NCBI RefSeq assembly: GCF_022761125.1
Contig: NZ_JAKWJR010000001.1
Location: 124,001 to 188,000, forward strand
Reading direction: 5' to 3'
Origin: Nocardioides sp. SR21
Lineage (GTDB): Bacteria > Actinomycetota > Actinomycetes > Propionibacteriales > Nocardioidaceae
DNA length: 64,000 nucleotides
Under the pieces are notes generated by a model. That model did no database searches, was not told the origin of the DNA, and saw only the letters and a program-made list of their open reading frames with translations. The translations under genes were made by a program, and so were the position numbers. Positions 48,144 through 56,916 of the stretch are shown one piece after another; positions within the stretch are counted from its first letter, which is position 1; each line of letters begins with the position of its first letter.

Positions 48144-48704
48144 ATGGGACCGCTGACCGGCGAGGACGGGATCGTGCGCTGCCCCTGGGCCGGCGGCCCA
48201 GGCGTGATGCGCGACTACCACGACACCGAGTGGGGCAACCGCGTCCACGGGGAGTCGGCGTACCTCGAGCGGCTGACGCTCGAGGCCTTCCAGTCCGGGC
48301 TGTCCTGGTCGACGATCCTCAACAAGCGCCCGGCGTTCCGCGAGGTCTTCCACGACTTCGACGCCGACGCGATCGCGGCGTTCGGTCCCGACGACGTCGA
48401 GCGGCTGATGGCCGAGCCGCGGATCGTCCGCAACCGGATGAAGATCGAGGCCACGATCACGAACGCCCGCGCGACCGTGGCGCTGCGCGACGACGTCGGG
48501 CTCGAGGCGTTCGTGCTGTCGTTCGCGCCCGACGAGTCGCCGGTCGAGCCGGCGACCACGTCTGTCGAGTCGATCGCGCTCTCGAAGGGCCTCAAGAAGC
48601 GCGGGTTCGCGTTCGTCGGGCCGACGACGATGTACGCGCTGATGGAGGCGATCGGCGTCTTCGACCCCCACCTCGTCGGGTGCTTCAGGCGAGGAAGCGG
48701 ATGA
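48144..48704 (+). CDS. tag: DNA-3-methyladenine glycosylase I
   Basis: A 186-residue enzyme with the Tag signature throughout: VRCPWAGGPGVMRDYHDTEW at the N-terminus (zinc ligands Cys13 and His26 region), LERLTLEAFQSGLSWSTILN, KRPAFREVFHDFD, LKKRGFAFVGPTTMYALMEA and the C-terminal zinc site HLVGCF. It removes 3-methyladenine from alkylated DNA (base-excision repair). Its 3' end overlaps the convergent hydrolase gene by 20 bp. Confidence 0.95.
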   Translation: MGPLTGEDGIVRCPWAGGPGVMRDYHDTEWGNRVHGESAYLERLTLEAFQSGLSWSTILNKRPAFREVFHDFDADAIAAFGPDDVERLMAEPRIVRNRMKIEATITNARATVALRDDVGLEAFVLSFAPDESPVEPATTSVESIALSKGLKKRGFAFVGPTTMYALMEAIGVFDPHLVGCFRRGSG

Positions 48705-49497
48705 TCTCCGCGGCGACGACCTCGGGCCGCTCCAGCTGCATGAAGTGGCCCGCCCCCGCGACCGGCGTCGCGCCGGCCAACCGGGCGAGACCGGCCTCCA
48801 TGCACCGGTCGTCGGCGCCGTGCAGCACCAGCAGCGGGTGGATCGGGTCGGCCAGCGCCGGCTTGATCCCCGGGCCGAGCATCGCGCGATAGTACGACAC
48901 GACCGCCTTCGCCCGGGCCCGGTCCGGCACCGACGCCCGCAGGTGCGCGAGGTCCTCGGCGGCGTCGTACCCCGGCGACCAGAGCCGCCACAGCCGGGCG
49001 GTCAGCCACTCGAACGTCCGCTCGGCCAGGCCCGGCACCTGGTTGTAGGCGATGTACCAGGAGTGCAGCGGCTGCCGCAGCAGCGCCGGGTCCCAGCCGC
49101 TCATCGCGTTGAGCGGCGGCACCGCCAGAGCCACGTGCTTCGCGTACGGCGACACGGGGTCCGCCGCGACCGCGTTGGTCGTGATCGCGCCCCAGTCGTG
49201 GCCGAGCAGCACCGTCCGCTCGTCGCCACGGAGCAGCGCGTGGAACGCGATCGCGTCGCCCACCAGCGCCCGCACCGAGTAGTCGCGGTCGCTCGGGATG
49301 CCCGACGGCGCATACCCACGCAGGTACGGCGCCGCCACCCGCCAGCCCGCGTCCGCGAGCAGCGGCGCGACCCGCCGCCACGTCAGCGCGGTGTCGGGGA
49401 ACCCGTGCAGCGCGACGACCAGCGGCCCGTCCTCGGGCCCCCACTCGAGGACGCGGACGGTGTGGGTGGGCAGCTCGACGTCGTACTCACGCGGCAC
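48685..49497 (-). CDS. alpha/beta hydrolase, epoxide-hydrolase-like
   Basis: A 270-residue alpha/beta hydrolase with the oxyanion motif ALHGFPDTALTWRRVAPLLA and the nucleophile elbow LLGHDWGAITT, where Asp101 rather than Ser is the nucleophile, as in epoxide hydrolases and haloalkane dehalogenases. The catalytic His is in GAGHFMQLERPE near the C-terminus, and Asp in VLHGADDRC. Substrate unknown. GTG 49497 is chosen because TAACGT ends 7 bases upstream. Confidence 0.87.
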   Translation of the reverse strand: MPREYDVELPTHTVRVLEWGPEDGPLVVALHGFPDTALTWRRVAPLLADAGWRVAAPYLRGYAPSGIPSDRDYSVRALVGDAIAFHALLRGDERTVLLGHDWGAITTNAVAADPVSPYAKHVALAVPPLNAMSGWDPALLRQPLHSWYIAYNQVPGLAERTFEWLTARLWRLWSPGYDAAEDLAHLRASVPDRARAKAVVSYYRAMLGPGIKPALADPIHPLLVLHGADDRCMEAGLARLAGATPVAGAGHFMQLERPEVVAAEIIRFLA

Positions 49498-49504
49498 CCG
49501 GCGC

Positions 49505-49510
49505 ACGTTA
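49505..49510 (-). promoter_or_regulatory. -10 box of leaderless hydrolase transcript
   Basis: On the minus strand TAACGT is followed by 7 bases and GTG 49497. Confidence 0.5.
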
Positions 49511-49592
49511 GCGGAGTCCAACGTCGGACCGCGCCAGCTGCACCGCACGGTGAAGGAGTCACCGGGGGGGTTGCACAGGTCAGCTTCGACCC

Positions 49593-50225
49593 TCAGCGCA
49601 GTCCGGCAGCCTCCGCGGCGAGCTTCGTGATGCGGTCCCAGTCACCGGACGCGACGGCATCGGCCGGGGTCAGCCACGAGCCGCCCACGCAGCCGACGTT
49701 CGGCAGCGCGAGGTACGACGCCGCCGAGGCGGCGGTGATGCCGCCGGTCGGGCAGAAGCGTGCGGTCGGGACGGGGCCGCTGACCGACTTCAGGAACGGC
49801 ACACCGCCCGCGGCCTCGGCCGGGAAGAACTTCAGCTCGGTGATGCCGGCCTCCAGCGCGGCGAGCACCTCGGAGAGCGTGGCCACGCCGGGCAGGAACG
49901 GCAGCCCGGTGTCCTGCATGGCGTGCAGCAGCGAGCCGGTGGTGCCGGGGGAGACGAGGAACTTCGCGCCGGCGTCGGCGGCGAGCTTGGCGTGACCCGG
50001 CCGGGTGATCGTGCCGGCGCCGACCAGGATCTCGGGCACCTCGTCGGCGATCGCGCGGATCGCGTCGAGAGCGGCGTCGGTGCGCAGCGTCAGCTCGATG
50101 GCGGGCAGGCCACCGGCGACGAGGGCGTGCGCGATGGCCACGCCCTCGTCGGCGGAGTTCGCGACGACGACCGGCATCACCGGTACGACGCTGAGCAGAT
50201 CGACGTCATGCAAGCTGGGCAACAC
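49593..50225 (-). CDS. eda: KDPG aldolase
   Basis: A 210-residue class I aldolase. The TIM-barrel landmarks are [37 protein letters not shown] (catalytic Glu), [29 protein letters not shown], and the Schiff-base lysine in [14 protein letters not shown]. It splits 2-keto-3-deoxy-6-phosphogluconate into pyruvate and glyceraldehyde 3-phosphate. GTG 50225 has an AGGAGG ribosome site and overlaps the edd stop by 20 bp. Last gene of the ED operon. Confidence 0.95.
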   Translation of the reverse strand: MLPSLHDVDLLSVVPVMPVVVANSADEGVAIAHALVAGGLPAIELTLRTDAALDAIRAIADEVPEILVGAGTITRPGHAKLAADAGAKFLVSPGTTGSLLHAMQDTGLPFLPGVATLSEVLAALEAGITELKFFPAEAAGGVPFLKSVSGPVPTARFCPTGGITAASAASYLALPNVGCVGGSWLTPADAVASGDWDRITKLAAEAAGLR

Positions 50226-52071
50226 GGACCTCCTGGCCGGGGGCGGTGACGCCCGGGAACACACTGGCGCCGGTGTCCGCGGACCCGACGGTGGCACGGA
50301 ACGCCGCGAACAGCTCGCGGCCGGTGCCGGCCCACTCCGGGCCCTGCGGCGCGCGGCCGGTGATCGGCCGCTGCTGCAGGTCCGCGGGGTCGACGTGCAG
50401 CTCGAGCCGGCCGCTGTCGGCGTCGAGCGTGATCAGGTCGCCGTCGAGCACGCGCGACAGCGGGCCGCCCAGCGAGGCCTCGGGCGTCACGTGGATCGCC
50501 GCGGGCACCTTGCCGGACGCGCCGGACATCCGGCCGTCGGTCACGATCGCGACCTTCTGGCCGCGATCCTGCAGCACGCCGAGCGCGGGCGTCAGCTTGT
50601 GCAGCTCCGGCATGCCGTTCGCGGCGGGTCCCTGGTAGCGGATCACCGCGACGAAGTCGCGGCCGTCGAGGTGTCCGTGGCCGAACGCCTCGAGGAAGTC
50701 GTGCTGGTCGTCGAAGACCACCGCCGGCGCGGTGACCAGTCGGTGCTGCGGCTTCACCGCGGACGTCTTGATCACGGCGCGGCCCAGCGGGCCGCTCAGC
50801 ATCCGCAGCCCGCCGTCGGCGGAGAACGGGTCGGACGCCGGGCGCAGCACGTCGTGGTCGAGCGAGGCCTTCGGCCCCTCCTCCCACGTGAGGTCGTCGC
50901 CGCGCAGCACGGGCTCCTGCGTGTAGCGCCACAGGCCGCGACCGGCGACGGTCAGCACGTCGTCGTGGAGCAGGCCCGCGCGCAGCAGCGTGTGCACGAG
51001 GAACGCGATCCCGCCGGCGGCGTGGAAGTGGTTCACGTCCGCCTCGCCGTTCGGGTACATCCGGCTGACCAGCGGCACGACCGCGGACAGGTCGGACATG
51101 TCGTCCCACGTCAGCGTGATGCCGGCGGCGCGGGCGATCGCGACCAGGTGCATGGTGTGGTTGGTCGACCCGCCGCTGGCGAGCAGCGCGACGACCGCGT
51201 TGACGATCGCCCTCTCGTCGACGATCTCGCCGATCGGCGTCGGCTCGCCGCCCTGGCGGGTCAGCTCGGTGACGCGCCGGCCGGCGGCCTTCGTGAGCGC
51301 CTCGCGCAGCGGCGTACCCGGGTTCACGAACGACGAGCCCGGCAGGTGCAGGCCGAGCACCTCCATCAGCAGCTGGTTGGAGTTCGCGGTGCCGTAGAAC
51401 GTGCACGTCCCGGCGGAGTGGTACGACGCCGCCTCGGCCTCGAGCAGCTCCTCGCGGCCGACCTTGCCCTCGGCGTACAGCTGGCGGACCTTGGCCTTCT
51501 CGGAGTTCGGCAGGCCGGAGGTCATCGGGCCGGCGGGCACGAAGACGGTCGGCAGGTGGCCGAACGACAGCGCGCCGATCAGCAGGCCCGGGGTGATCTT
51601 GTCGCAGACGCCGAGCATCAGCGCGCCGTCGAACATGTCGTGGGAGAGCGCGATCGCGGTCGACATCGCGATCACGTCGCGGCTGTACAGCGACAGCTGC
51701 ATGCCGTCGCGGCCCTGCGTGATGCCGTCGCACATCGCGGGCACGCCGCCGGCGAACTGGGCGATGCCGCCGGCCCGGATCACGGCCTTCTTCAGCGTCT
51801 CGGGGTAGTCGCGGTACGGCTGGTGCGCCGAGAGCATGTCGTTGTACGACGACACGATCGCCAGGTTGGGCTTCACGTGGCCACGCAGGGCCTGCTTCTC
51901 GGTCGGCTCGGAGGCCGCGAAGCCGTGGGCGAGGTTGGCGCAGGCGAGCCGACCGCGGGCGGGGCCGGTCTGGGCGGCGGCGCGGATCCGGCGGAGGTAC
52001 TCCGCGCGGCCCTCGGCGCTGCGCTCGACGATCCGCGCGGTCACGTCCTGCAGGACGGGGTGGAGGGTCAC
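50206..52071 (-). CDS. edd: 6-phosphogluconate dehydratase
   Basis: A 621-residue IlvD/Edd-family dehydratase. The Fe-S ligands are in [30 protein letters not shown] and [20 protein letters not shown]. Edd-specific features are the long N-terminal region ([21 protein letters not shown], then [19 protein letters not shown]) and the C-terminal [20 protein letters not shown]. It converts 6-phosphogluconate to KDPG. The length and position after zwf separate it from dihydroxy-acid dehydratase (IlvD). The stop/start overlaps with both neighbours indicate one operon. Confidence 0.95.
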   Translation of the reverse strand: MTLHPVLQDVTARIVERSAEGRAEYLRRIRAAAQTGPARGRLACANLAHGFAASEPTEKQALRGHVKPNLAIVSSYNDMLSAHQPYRDYPETLKKAVIRAGGIAQFAGGVPAMCDGITQGRDGMQLSLYSRDVIAMSTAIALSHDMFDGALMLGVCDKITPGLLIGALSFGHLPTVFVPAGPMTSGLPNSEKAKVRQLYAEGKVGREELLEAEAASYHSAGTCTFYGTANSNQLLMEVLGLHLPGSSFVNPGTPLREALTKAAGRRVTELTRQGGEPTPIGEIVDERAIVNAVVALLASGGSTNHTMHLVAIARAAGITLTWDDMSDLSAVVPLVSRMYPNGEADVNHFHAAGGIAFLVHTLLRAGLLHDDVLTVAGRGLWRYTQEPVLRGDDLTWEEGPKASLDHDVLRPASDPFSADGGLRMLSGPLGRAVIKTSAVKPQHRLVTAPAVVFDDQHDFLEAFGHGHLDGRDFVAVIRYQGPAANGMPELHKLTPALGVLQDRGQKVAIVTDGRMSGASGKVPAAIHVTPEASLGGPLSRVLDGDLITLDADSGRLELHVDPADLQQRPITGRAPQGPEWAGTGRELFAAFRATVGSADTGASVFPGVTAPGQEVRVAQLA

Positions 52072-53564
52072 TGGTCAGGCTCCTGCCAGGTTCGGCCGTC
52101 CCGCTCGAGGAGCATCGCGGCGGCGGTCGGTCCGGTCGTGCCGGCCGGGTAGCGCTTCGGGCGGTCGGGCATCGTCGACCAGCGGCGCAGGATCGGCTCG
52201 GTCCACGTCCACGCGGCCTCGACCTCGTCGCGCCGCATGAAGAGCGTGGGGTTGCCCTTGATGACGTCCATGAGCAGGCGCTCGTAGGCGTCGGGGAGCC
52301 GCGCGTCGAACGCCGCGGCGTAGCTGAGGTCCAAGGAGACCGGGCGGAGGCGGTAGCCCCCGGGCCCGGGCTCCTTGGCGGTGAGGTGCAGGCGCATGCC
52401 CTCGTCGGGCTGGACCAGGATGTGCAGCCGGTTCGGCGCGGTGACGCCCTCGGCCCCGGGGAACATCGAGTGCGGTGGCTCCTTGAAGAACACCACGATC
52501 TCGGACGCCCGGCGGTCCATCCGCTTGCCGGTGCGCAAGTAGAAGGGGACCCCGGCCCAGCGCCAGTTCTGCACCTCGGTCTTGAGGGCCACGAACGTCT
52601 CGGTGCGCGAGCCGCTGTGGCCGAGGTCGTCGGAGTACGACGGCACGGGCGCGCCGTCGACCAGCCCGACGTCGTACCGCCCGCGCACGATGTCGCGGTC
52701 GACGGCGTCCGGCGTCATCGGCTTCAGCGCGTGCAGCACCTTCACCTTCTCGTCACGGACGGTCTCGCGGCCGACGTACGTCGGGGGCTCCATCGCGACC
52801 AGGCAGAGCAGCTGCAGCAGGTGGTTCTGCACCATGTCGCGCAGTGCGCCCGCGTGGTCGTAGTACTCGCCGCGTCCGCCGATGCCGACGGTCTCGGAGA
52901 CCGTGATCTGCACGTGGTCGACCCAGCGGGAGTTCCAGAGCGGCTCGAGGAAGGTGTTGGCGAAGCGCGTGACGAGCAGGTTCTGCACGCTCTCCTTGCC
53001 GAGGTAGTGGTCGATGCGGAAGATCTGCGACTCGTCGAAGACCCGGCCCACGGCCTCGTTGACCTCGCGGGCGGAGGCGAGGTCGTGGCCGATCGGCTTC
53101 TCCAGCACGACGCGGGCGCGCTCGTCGACGACGCCGATCTCGTCGAGGCGCTGGCAGATCGAGCCGAACAGGCGCGGCGCGACGGCGAGGTAGAACACCC
53201 GGACGGCGTTCTCGGGGTGCGCGCGGTCCTTGAGGATCGTGTGGAACCGGTCCCAGTCCGCCGGGTTCTGGGCGTCCAGGCGCAGGTGGTAGAGCCGGGC
53301 GAGGAAGCGGTCGACGACCGGGGTCACCAGCTGGTCGGCCGCGACGAACGTCTCGAGCGCCGCGTGGACGGCGTCGCGCCAGCCGGCGTCGTCGAGGTCG
53401 GACATCGAGACGCCGAGGATCCGGTAGTCGGCGGGGAGCTGACCCTCGAGGTCCCGGTGGTACAGCGCCGGCAGCAGCTTGCGCAGGGCCAGGTCGCCGG
53501 TGCCACCGAAGACGGTGAAGTCGCACGAGTCGGGAAGCACGTGCGAGGTCGGATGCTGCTCCAT
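52068..53564 (-). CDS. zwf: glucose-6-phosphate dehydrogenase
   Basis: A 498-residue enzyme with the NADP-binding [20 protein letters not shown] and the active-site motif [38 protein letters not shown] and [20 protein letters not shown] follow as expected. It oxidises glucose 6-phosphate to 6-phosphogluconolactone. ATG 53564 is chosen from TAACGT 7 bases upstream; the frame stays open further but would run into the promoter. First gene of the zwf-edd-eda operon, divergent from the ROK regulator. No lactonase (pgl) gene is present here. Confidence 0.95.
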   Translation of the reverse strand: MEQHPTSHVLPDSCDFTVFGGTGDLALRKLLPALYHRDLEGQLPADYRILGVSMSDLDDAGWRDAVHAALETFVAADQLVTPVVDRFLARLYHLRLDAQNPADWDRFHTILKDRAHPENAVRVFYLAVAPRLFGSICQRLDEIGVVDERARVVLEKPIGHDLASAREVNEAVGRVFDESQIFRIDHYLGKESVQNLLVTRFANTFLEPLWNSRWVDHVQITVSETVGIGGRGEYYDHAGALRDMVQNHLLQLLCLVAMEPPTYVGRETVRDEKVKVLHALKPMTPDAVDRDIVRGRYDVGLVDGAPVPSYSDDLGHSGSRTETFVALKTEVQNWRWAGVPFYLRTGKRMDRRASEIVVFFKEPPHSMFPGAEGVTAPNRLHILVQPDEGMRLHLTAKEPGPGGYRLRPVSLDLSYAAAFDARLPDAYERLLMDVIKGNPTLFMRRDEVEAAWTWTEPILRRWSTMPDRPKRYPAGTTGPTAAAMLLERDGRTWQEPDQ

Positions 53565-53571
53565 GTCGTTC

Positions 53572-53577
53572 ACGTTA
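53572..53577 (-). promoter_or_regulatory. -10 box of leaderless zwf operon
   Basis: On the minus strand TAACGT is followed by 7 bases and ATG 53564. Confidence 0.55.
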
Positions 53578-53611
53578 GGCACAAGTTCGGCACGTTGCAA
53601 GCAGAACTAAG

Positions 53612-53629
53612 GTTTTTTCAAGATCAAAC
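53612..53629. promoter_or_regulatory. candidate ROK operator
   Basis: GTTTTTTCAAGATCAAAC is an AT-rich dyad of form GTTTNNTCNNGANNAAAC in the 88-bp zwf/ROK divergent region. AACTAA copies flank it. It overlaps the expected -35 of the ROK promoter. NagC/Mlc-type ROK repressors bind similar AT-rich dyads. Confidence 0.45.
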
Positions 53630-53639
53630 TAACGGGGTT

Positions 53640-53645
53640 TATGCT
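53640..53645 (+). promoter_or_regulatory. -10 box of leaderless ROK gene
   Basis: TATGCT is followed by 7 bases and GTG 53653, which selects this start over ATG 53641 lying inside the box. Confidence 0.55.
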
Positions 53646-53652
53646 CTCCCGC

Positions 53653-54843
53653 GTGAGTCAGGTTGTCGAGACGCGGGAGACCGCGGCGCCCGCGACGGCC
53701 GGAGAGCTGCTCGACCTGGTGCGCACCGGTCGGGCCAGCACCCGGTCGCAGCTGCGCATGCTCACCGGGCTGTCCCGGACCGCGGTCACCGCACGGGTCA
53801 CGGCGCTCACCTCCGCGGGCCTGCTCCGCCTCGGCGAGGAGCTGGCCTCGACCGGCGGCCGCCCGCCCGGCGCGCTGGTGTTCAACCAGGACGCCGGGGT
53901 GGTGCTCGCCGTCGCCATCGGCCGGTCCCGCAGCCAGCTGGCCGTCCTCGACCTCGACGGCCAGGAGATCTCCTCCGACTCCCGCGACCACGAGGTCGGC
54001 GTCGGTCCTGACGAGCTGCTCCCGGACGTCGTACGCCGCCTGGGCGGACTGCTCGACGGCGTCGCGCCGCCGGTGCTCGGCATCGGGCTCAGCCTGCCCG
54101 GCACCCTCGACCGCTCGCGCGGGATCAGCATCGGCTCCCCGGTGATGACCGGCTGGGACGGCGTCGAGCTGGCGCCGTACTTCGCGGACCTCGCGGACGC
54201 CCCGCTCTTCGTCGGGAACGACGCCGACGTGCTCGCCCGCGCCGAGCTGCTCGGCGGTGCCAGTGGCCTCGACGACATGCTGGTCGTGAAGGCCTCGACC
54301 GGCCTCGGGCTCGGCATCGTCGCGGGCGGACGCGTGCTCAGCGGTCACCTGGGCGCGGCCGGGGAGATCGGCCACACCACCGTCGACGCTGCCGGTGAGC
54401 AGCCGTGCCGCTGCGGCGCCACCGGCTGCCTCGAGACGATCGCGGGCGGCTGGGCGCTGGTCGCGAAGCTCGAGGAGTCCGGCCAGGCCGTCGACCACGT
54501 GCGCGACCTGGTGTCGCTGGCGCTGCAGGGCGACTCCTTCGCCCGCGGCCTGCTGCGCGACAGCGGGCGCGAGCTCGGCGAGGTGCTCGCGGTCGCGATC
54601 AACCTGCTGAACCCCGGTGCGGTCGTGATCGGCGGCGACATGGCCGCGGCGTTCGACTTCTACGTCGCCGGCGTGCGCGAGAGCGTCTACCGGCGCTCGG
54701 CCCCGCTGGCCACCCGGGACCTGCAGTTCCTGCCGGCGACGCACGGTGACCGGGCCGGGGTCGTCGGGTGCGCCGCGCTCGCGCTCGACCACGTGCTCGC
54801 GCCGGTCGCGGTCGACGCCCGCCTCGCTGCCGCGTCCCTCTGA
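53653..54843 (+). CDS. ROK-family transcriptional regulator
   Basis: A 396-residue protein. The N-terminal winged helix (about residues 15-75) contains GELLDLVRTGRASTRSQLRM, LTGLSRTAVTARVTALTSAG and LLRLGEELASTGGRPPG. The ROK sugar-kinase-like domain follows: VGIGLSLPGTLDRSRG-like IGIGLSLPG, VGNDADVLARAELLGGASG, GHLGAAGEIGHTTVD and the zinc motif CRCGATGCLETIAGG. Members repress or activate sugar operons in response to a sugar or sugar phosphate. Divergence from zwf-edd-eda makes it the likely ED-operon regulator. Confidence 0.9.
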   Translation: MSQVVETRETAAPATAGELLDLVRTGRASTRSQLRMLTGLSRTAVTARVTALTSAGLLRLGEELASTGGRPPGALVFNQDAGVVLAVAIGRSRSQLAVLDLDGQEISSDSRDHEVGVGPDELLPDVVRRLGGLLDGVAPPVLGIGLSLPGTLDRSRGISIGSPVMTGWDGVELAPYFADLADAPLFVGNDADVLARAELLGGASGLDDMLVVKASTGLGLGIVAGGRVLSGHLGAAGEIGHTTVDAAGEQPCRCGATGCLETIAGGWALVAKLEESGQAVDHVRDLVSLALQGDSFARGLLRDSGRELGEVLAVAINLLNPGAVVIGGDMAAAFDFYVAGVRESVYRRSAPLATRDLQFLPATHGDRAGVVGCAALALDHVLAPVAVDARLAAASL

Positions 54844-54861
54844 CCCGGGCGCGAGCCGCGC

Positions 54862-54867
54862 TACCTT
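54862..54867 (+). promoter_or_regulatory. -10 box of leaderless amidase gene
   Basis: TACCTT is followed by 7 bases and GTG 54875. Confidence 0.5.
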
Positions 54868-54874
54868 GAGCGGC

Positions 54875-56272
54875 GTGACGCGCGTGCACGCCTTCTCCGA
54901 CGACGCCCTCGGTGACCTCGACGCGGTCGGCCTGGTCGCCGCCATCCAGGACGGCGAGGTGTCGATCCCCGAGGTCGTCGACGCCGCGATCGCCCGCACC
55001 GAGCGGCTCCAGCCCGACCTCAACGCGGTGTCGTACGTCGCCTACGACCGCGCTCGCGCCGAGGCGCGCGATCCGCGCGGCGGGTTCTTCGCGGGCGTCC
55101 CGACGTTCCTCAAGGACAACGTCGACGCCGCGGGGATGCCCACCCAGCAGGGCTGCGACGCCTACCGGGCGCGCTCCCTGAAGAAGGACGGCGACTTCGC
55201 GCGGATGTTCCTCGCGACCGGCCTGGTGCCGATCGGCAAGTCCCAGCTCTCCGAGTTCGGCTTCAGCCCGTCCGCCGAGCACCCGCGGATCGGCCCGGTC
55301 CGCTCGCCGTGGGACACCGCGCGCACCGCCGGCGCCTCGTCGGCCGGTGCGGCGGCGCTCGTCGCCGCGGGGGCGGTACCCCTCGCGCACGGCAACGACG
55401 GCGGCGGCTCGATCCGGATCCCGGCGGCCGTCAACGGGCTGGTCGGTCTCAAGCCCACGCGGGACCGGTTGGCGCAGGACAAGATGAACCGGCAGATGCC
55501 GATCCGGATCGTCTCCGACGGCGTGCTGAGCAGGTCGGTGCGCGACACCGCGGCGTTCCTGCGCGAGTCCGAGCACGTCTACCGCGCCCTGCGGCTGCCG
55601 CCGATCGGCGACGTCACCCGCCCGGGCCACAAGCGGCTGCGCGTCGCCGTCCACACGGCCGGCATCGGCCGGGCGTCGGCGCCCGAGGTCGCCGAGCTCA
55701 CGCTGAAGACCGCGCGGCTGCTCGAGGAGCTCGGCCACCAGGTCGAGCAGGTCGACCACCCGGCGCCGCGGACGATCCCCGAGGACTTCCTCCTCTACTG
55801 GTCGATGCTCGCGATGACGATCGTCCGCACCGGCCGCCAGCTCGGCCCGGGCTGGGACGCCGGCCGCCTCGACAACCTCACGCTCGGCCTCGAGCGGCAC
55901 TGCCGCCGGCGGATGCACCGGCTGCCCGGCGCGATCGCCCGGCTGCGGCGTACCGCCCGCGTCTCCGCGCGGTTCCACGAGACGTACGACGTGGCGCTCA
56001 GCCCCACGCTCGCGCACGAGACGCCGCTGGTCGGGCACCTCGACCCGACCCTCGACTTCGACACCGTGATGGAGCGGGTCCTCGACTGGGTGGCCTTCAC
56101 GCCGTGGCAGAACGCCACCGGCGATCCGGCGATCTCGCTGCCCCTTGCCGCCACCGCCGCAGGCCTTCCGCAGGGGATGATGCTCAGCGCCGGAGCCGGC
56201 CGCGAGGCCCTCCTGCTGGAGCTGGCCTACGAGCTCGAGGAGGCCCGTCCGTGGGCCTCGATCCGAGCCTGA
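54875..56272 (+). CDS. amidase signature enzyme
   Basis: A 465-residue amidase. The Ser-cisSer-Lys triad contexts are visible: catalytic Lys in GVPTFLKDNVDAAGMPT, the Gly/Ser-rich signature TAGASSAGAAALVAAGAVPLA and GNDGGGSIRIPAAVNGLVGL. The C-terminal half ends with FTPWQNATGDPAISLPLA. The family hydrolyses amide bonds of many kinds (6-aminohexanoate cyclic-dimer hydrolase-like members share this pattern); substrate unknown. The stop codon is the first element of a 12-bp tandem repeat. Confidence 0.88.
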   Translation: MTRVHAFSDDALGDLDAVGLVAAIQDGEVSIPEVVDAAIARTERLQPDLNAVSYVAYDRARAEARDPRGGFFAGVPTFLKDNVDAAGMPTQQGCDAYRARSLKKDGDFARMFLATGLVPIGKSQLSEFGFSPSAEHPRIGPVRSPWDTARTAGASSAGAAALVAAGAVPLAHGNDGGGSIRIPAAVNGLVGLKPTRDRLAQDKMNRQMPIRIVSDGVLSRSVRDTAAFLRESEHVYRALRLPPIGDVTRPGHKRLRVAVHTAGIGRASAPEVAELTLKTARLLEELGHQVEQVDHPAPRTIPEDFLLYWSMLAMTIVRTGRQLGPGWDAGRLDNLTLGLERHCRRRMHRLPGAIARLRRTARVSARFHETYDVALSPTLAHETPLVGHLDPTLDFDTVMERVLDWVAFTPWQNATGDPAISLPLAATAAGLPQGMMLSAGAGREALLLELAYELEEARPWASIRA

Positions 56273-56342
56273 TTCTGAGCCCGGTTCTGGGCCCGGTTCT
56301 GGGCCCGGTTCTGGGCCTGGTTCGGGGCCTGGTTTTGGGCCT
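56271..56342 (+). repeat. 12-bp tandem repeat, six units
   Basis: Six consecutive units of GGTTCTGGGCCC (56271-56342), with units 2 and 3 identical and the others diverged at one or two bases (GATTCTGAGCCC first, GGTTTTGGGCCT last). The array begins at the amidase stop codon. It contains internal GGGCCC palindromes and may work as a terminator or mark slippage. It is not a CRISPR array. Confidence 0.85.
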
Positions 56343-56364
56343 CAACAGGTCGGGGCGGGGCCGA

Positions 56365-56395
56365 TTTTTCTATCTCCGCAACCCCTGTATATAGT
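56365..56395 (+). promoter_or_regulatory. promoter of the tRNA-Thr/tRNA-Met/rpmG unit
   Basis: TATAGT (56390-56395, inside TATATAGTT) lies about 12 bases before the tRNA, with a T-rich -35 region (TTTCTA, 56367-56372) 17 bp upstream. Confidence 0.5.
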
Positions 56396-56407
56396 TCTCC
56401 GTCGTTG

Positions 56408-56480
56408 CCCCTTTAGCTCAGTCGGCAGAGCGTCTCCATGGTAAGGAGAAGGTCTACGGTTCGATTCCGTAAAGGGGCTC
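56408..56480 (+). tRNA. tRNA-Thr (anticodon GGT)
   Basis: A full cloverleaf: acceptor GCCCCTT pairs with AAGGGGC, D-stem GCTC/GAGC, anticodon stem TCTCC/GGAGA with loop ATGGTAA (anticodon GGT), and T-stem TACGG/CCGTA with loop TTCGATT. 73 nucleotides, CCA not encoded. Confidence 0.95.
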
Positions 56481-56535
56481 TGGGTAGGGATCTTGCGCGG
56501 ACCAGTTAGTCTGGTCCGCGCGGCCGTGCCCTCGT

Positions 56536-56609
56536 GGCGGGGTAGCTCAGGTGGTTAGAGCACACGGCTCATAATCGTGGTGTCGCGGGTTCGAGTCCCG
56601 CCCCCGCTA
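56536..56609 (+). tRNA. tRNA-Met (anticodon CAT)
   Basis: Acceptor GGCGGGG pairs with CCCCGCT (one G-U), D-stem GCTC/GAGC, anticodon stem CACGG/TCGTG with loop CTCATAA (anticodon CAT), and T-stem GCGGG/CCCGC with loop TTCGAGT. 74 nucleotides, no CCA. The elongator type is suggested by the acceptor and D-loop. Confidence 0.95.
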
Positions 56610-56650
56610 CTCAGCACTGCGACACCAGTACCGACAACCAAGGACTTCCC

Positions 56651-56821
56651 GTGGCAAGCAAGAGCTCCGACGTTCGCCCCAAGATCACTCTCGCCTGCGT
56701 GGAGTGCAAGGAGCGGAACTACATCACCAAGAAGAACCGCCGCAACGACCCCGATCGTCTCGAGCTGGCGAAGTTCTGCCCGCGCTGCCGCAAGCACCAG
56801 GCGCACCGCGAGACGCGCTGA
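56651..56821 (+). CDS. rpmG: 50S ribosomal protein L33
   Basis: A 56-residue ribosomal protein beginning [20 protein letters not shown] and ending [11 protein letters not shown]. The two CxxC pairs (CVEC, CPRC) mark the zinc-containing (C+) form. GTG 56651 follows AAGGA. The tRNA-Thr, tRNA-Met, rpmG order is a conserved actinobacterial block. A 10-bp hairpin terminator follows 19 bp after the stop. Confidence 0.95.
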   Translation: MASKSSDVRPKITLACVECKERNYITKKNRRNDPDRLELAKFCPRCRKHQAHRETR

Positions 56822-56840
56822 TCCCAGTCTTCCCACGTTC

Positions 56841-56864
56841 GGCCCGCCAGGTACCTGGCGGGCC
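56841..56864 (+). terminator. terminator after rpmG
   Basis: GGCCCGCCAG (56841-56850), loop GTAC, CTGGCGGGCC (56855-56864); perfect 10-bp stem followed by GTTCTG. Confidence 0.85.
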
Positions 56865-56904
56865 GTTCTGCGTCCCCGGGTGTTTAGCCGTTCGAGCGTG
56901 TGCC

Positions 56905-56910
56905 CAGACT
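56905..56910 (+). promoter_or_regulatory. -10 box of leaderless secreted-protein gene
   Basis: CAGACT (NANNNT) is followed by 6 bases and ATG 56917; no Shine-Dalgarno sequence. Confidence 0.35.
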
Positions 56911-56916
56911 CCCTGG

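Noticed and set aside
56271-56342. CRISPR array
   Set aside because: The units are 12 bp, contiguous and without spacers; no cas gene is near.
56408-56609. tRNA genes as a phage or island attachment site
   Set aside because: No integrase gene and no duplicated tRNA 3' end were seen nearby.
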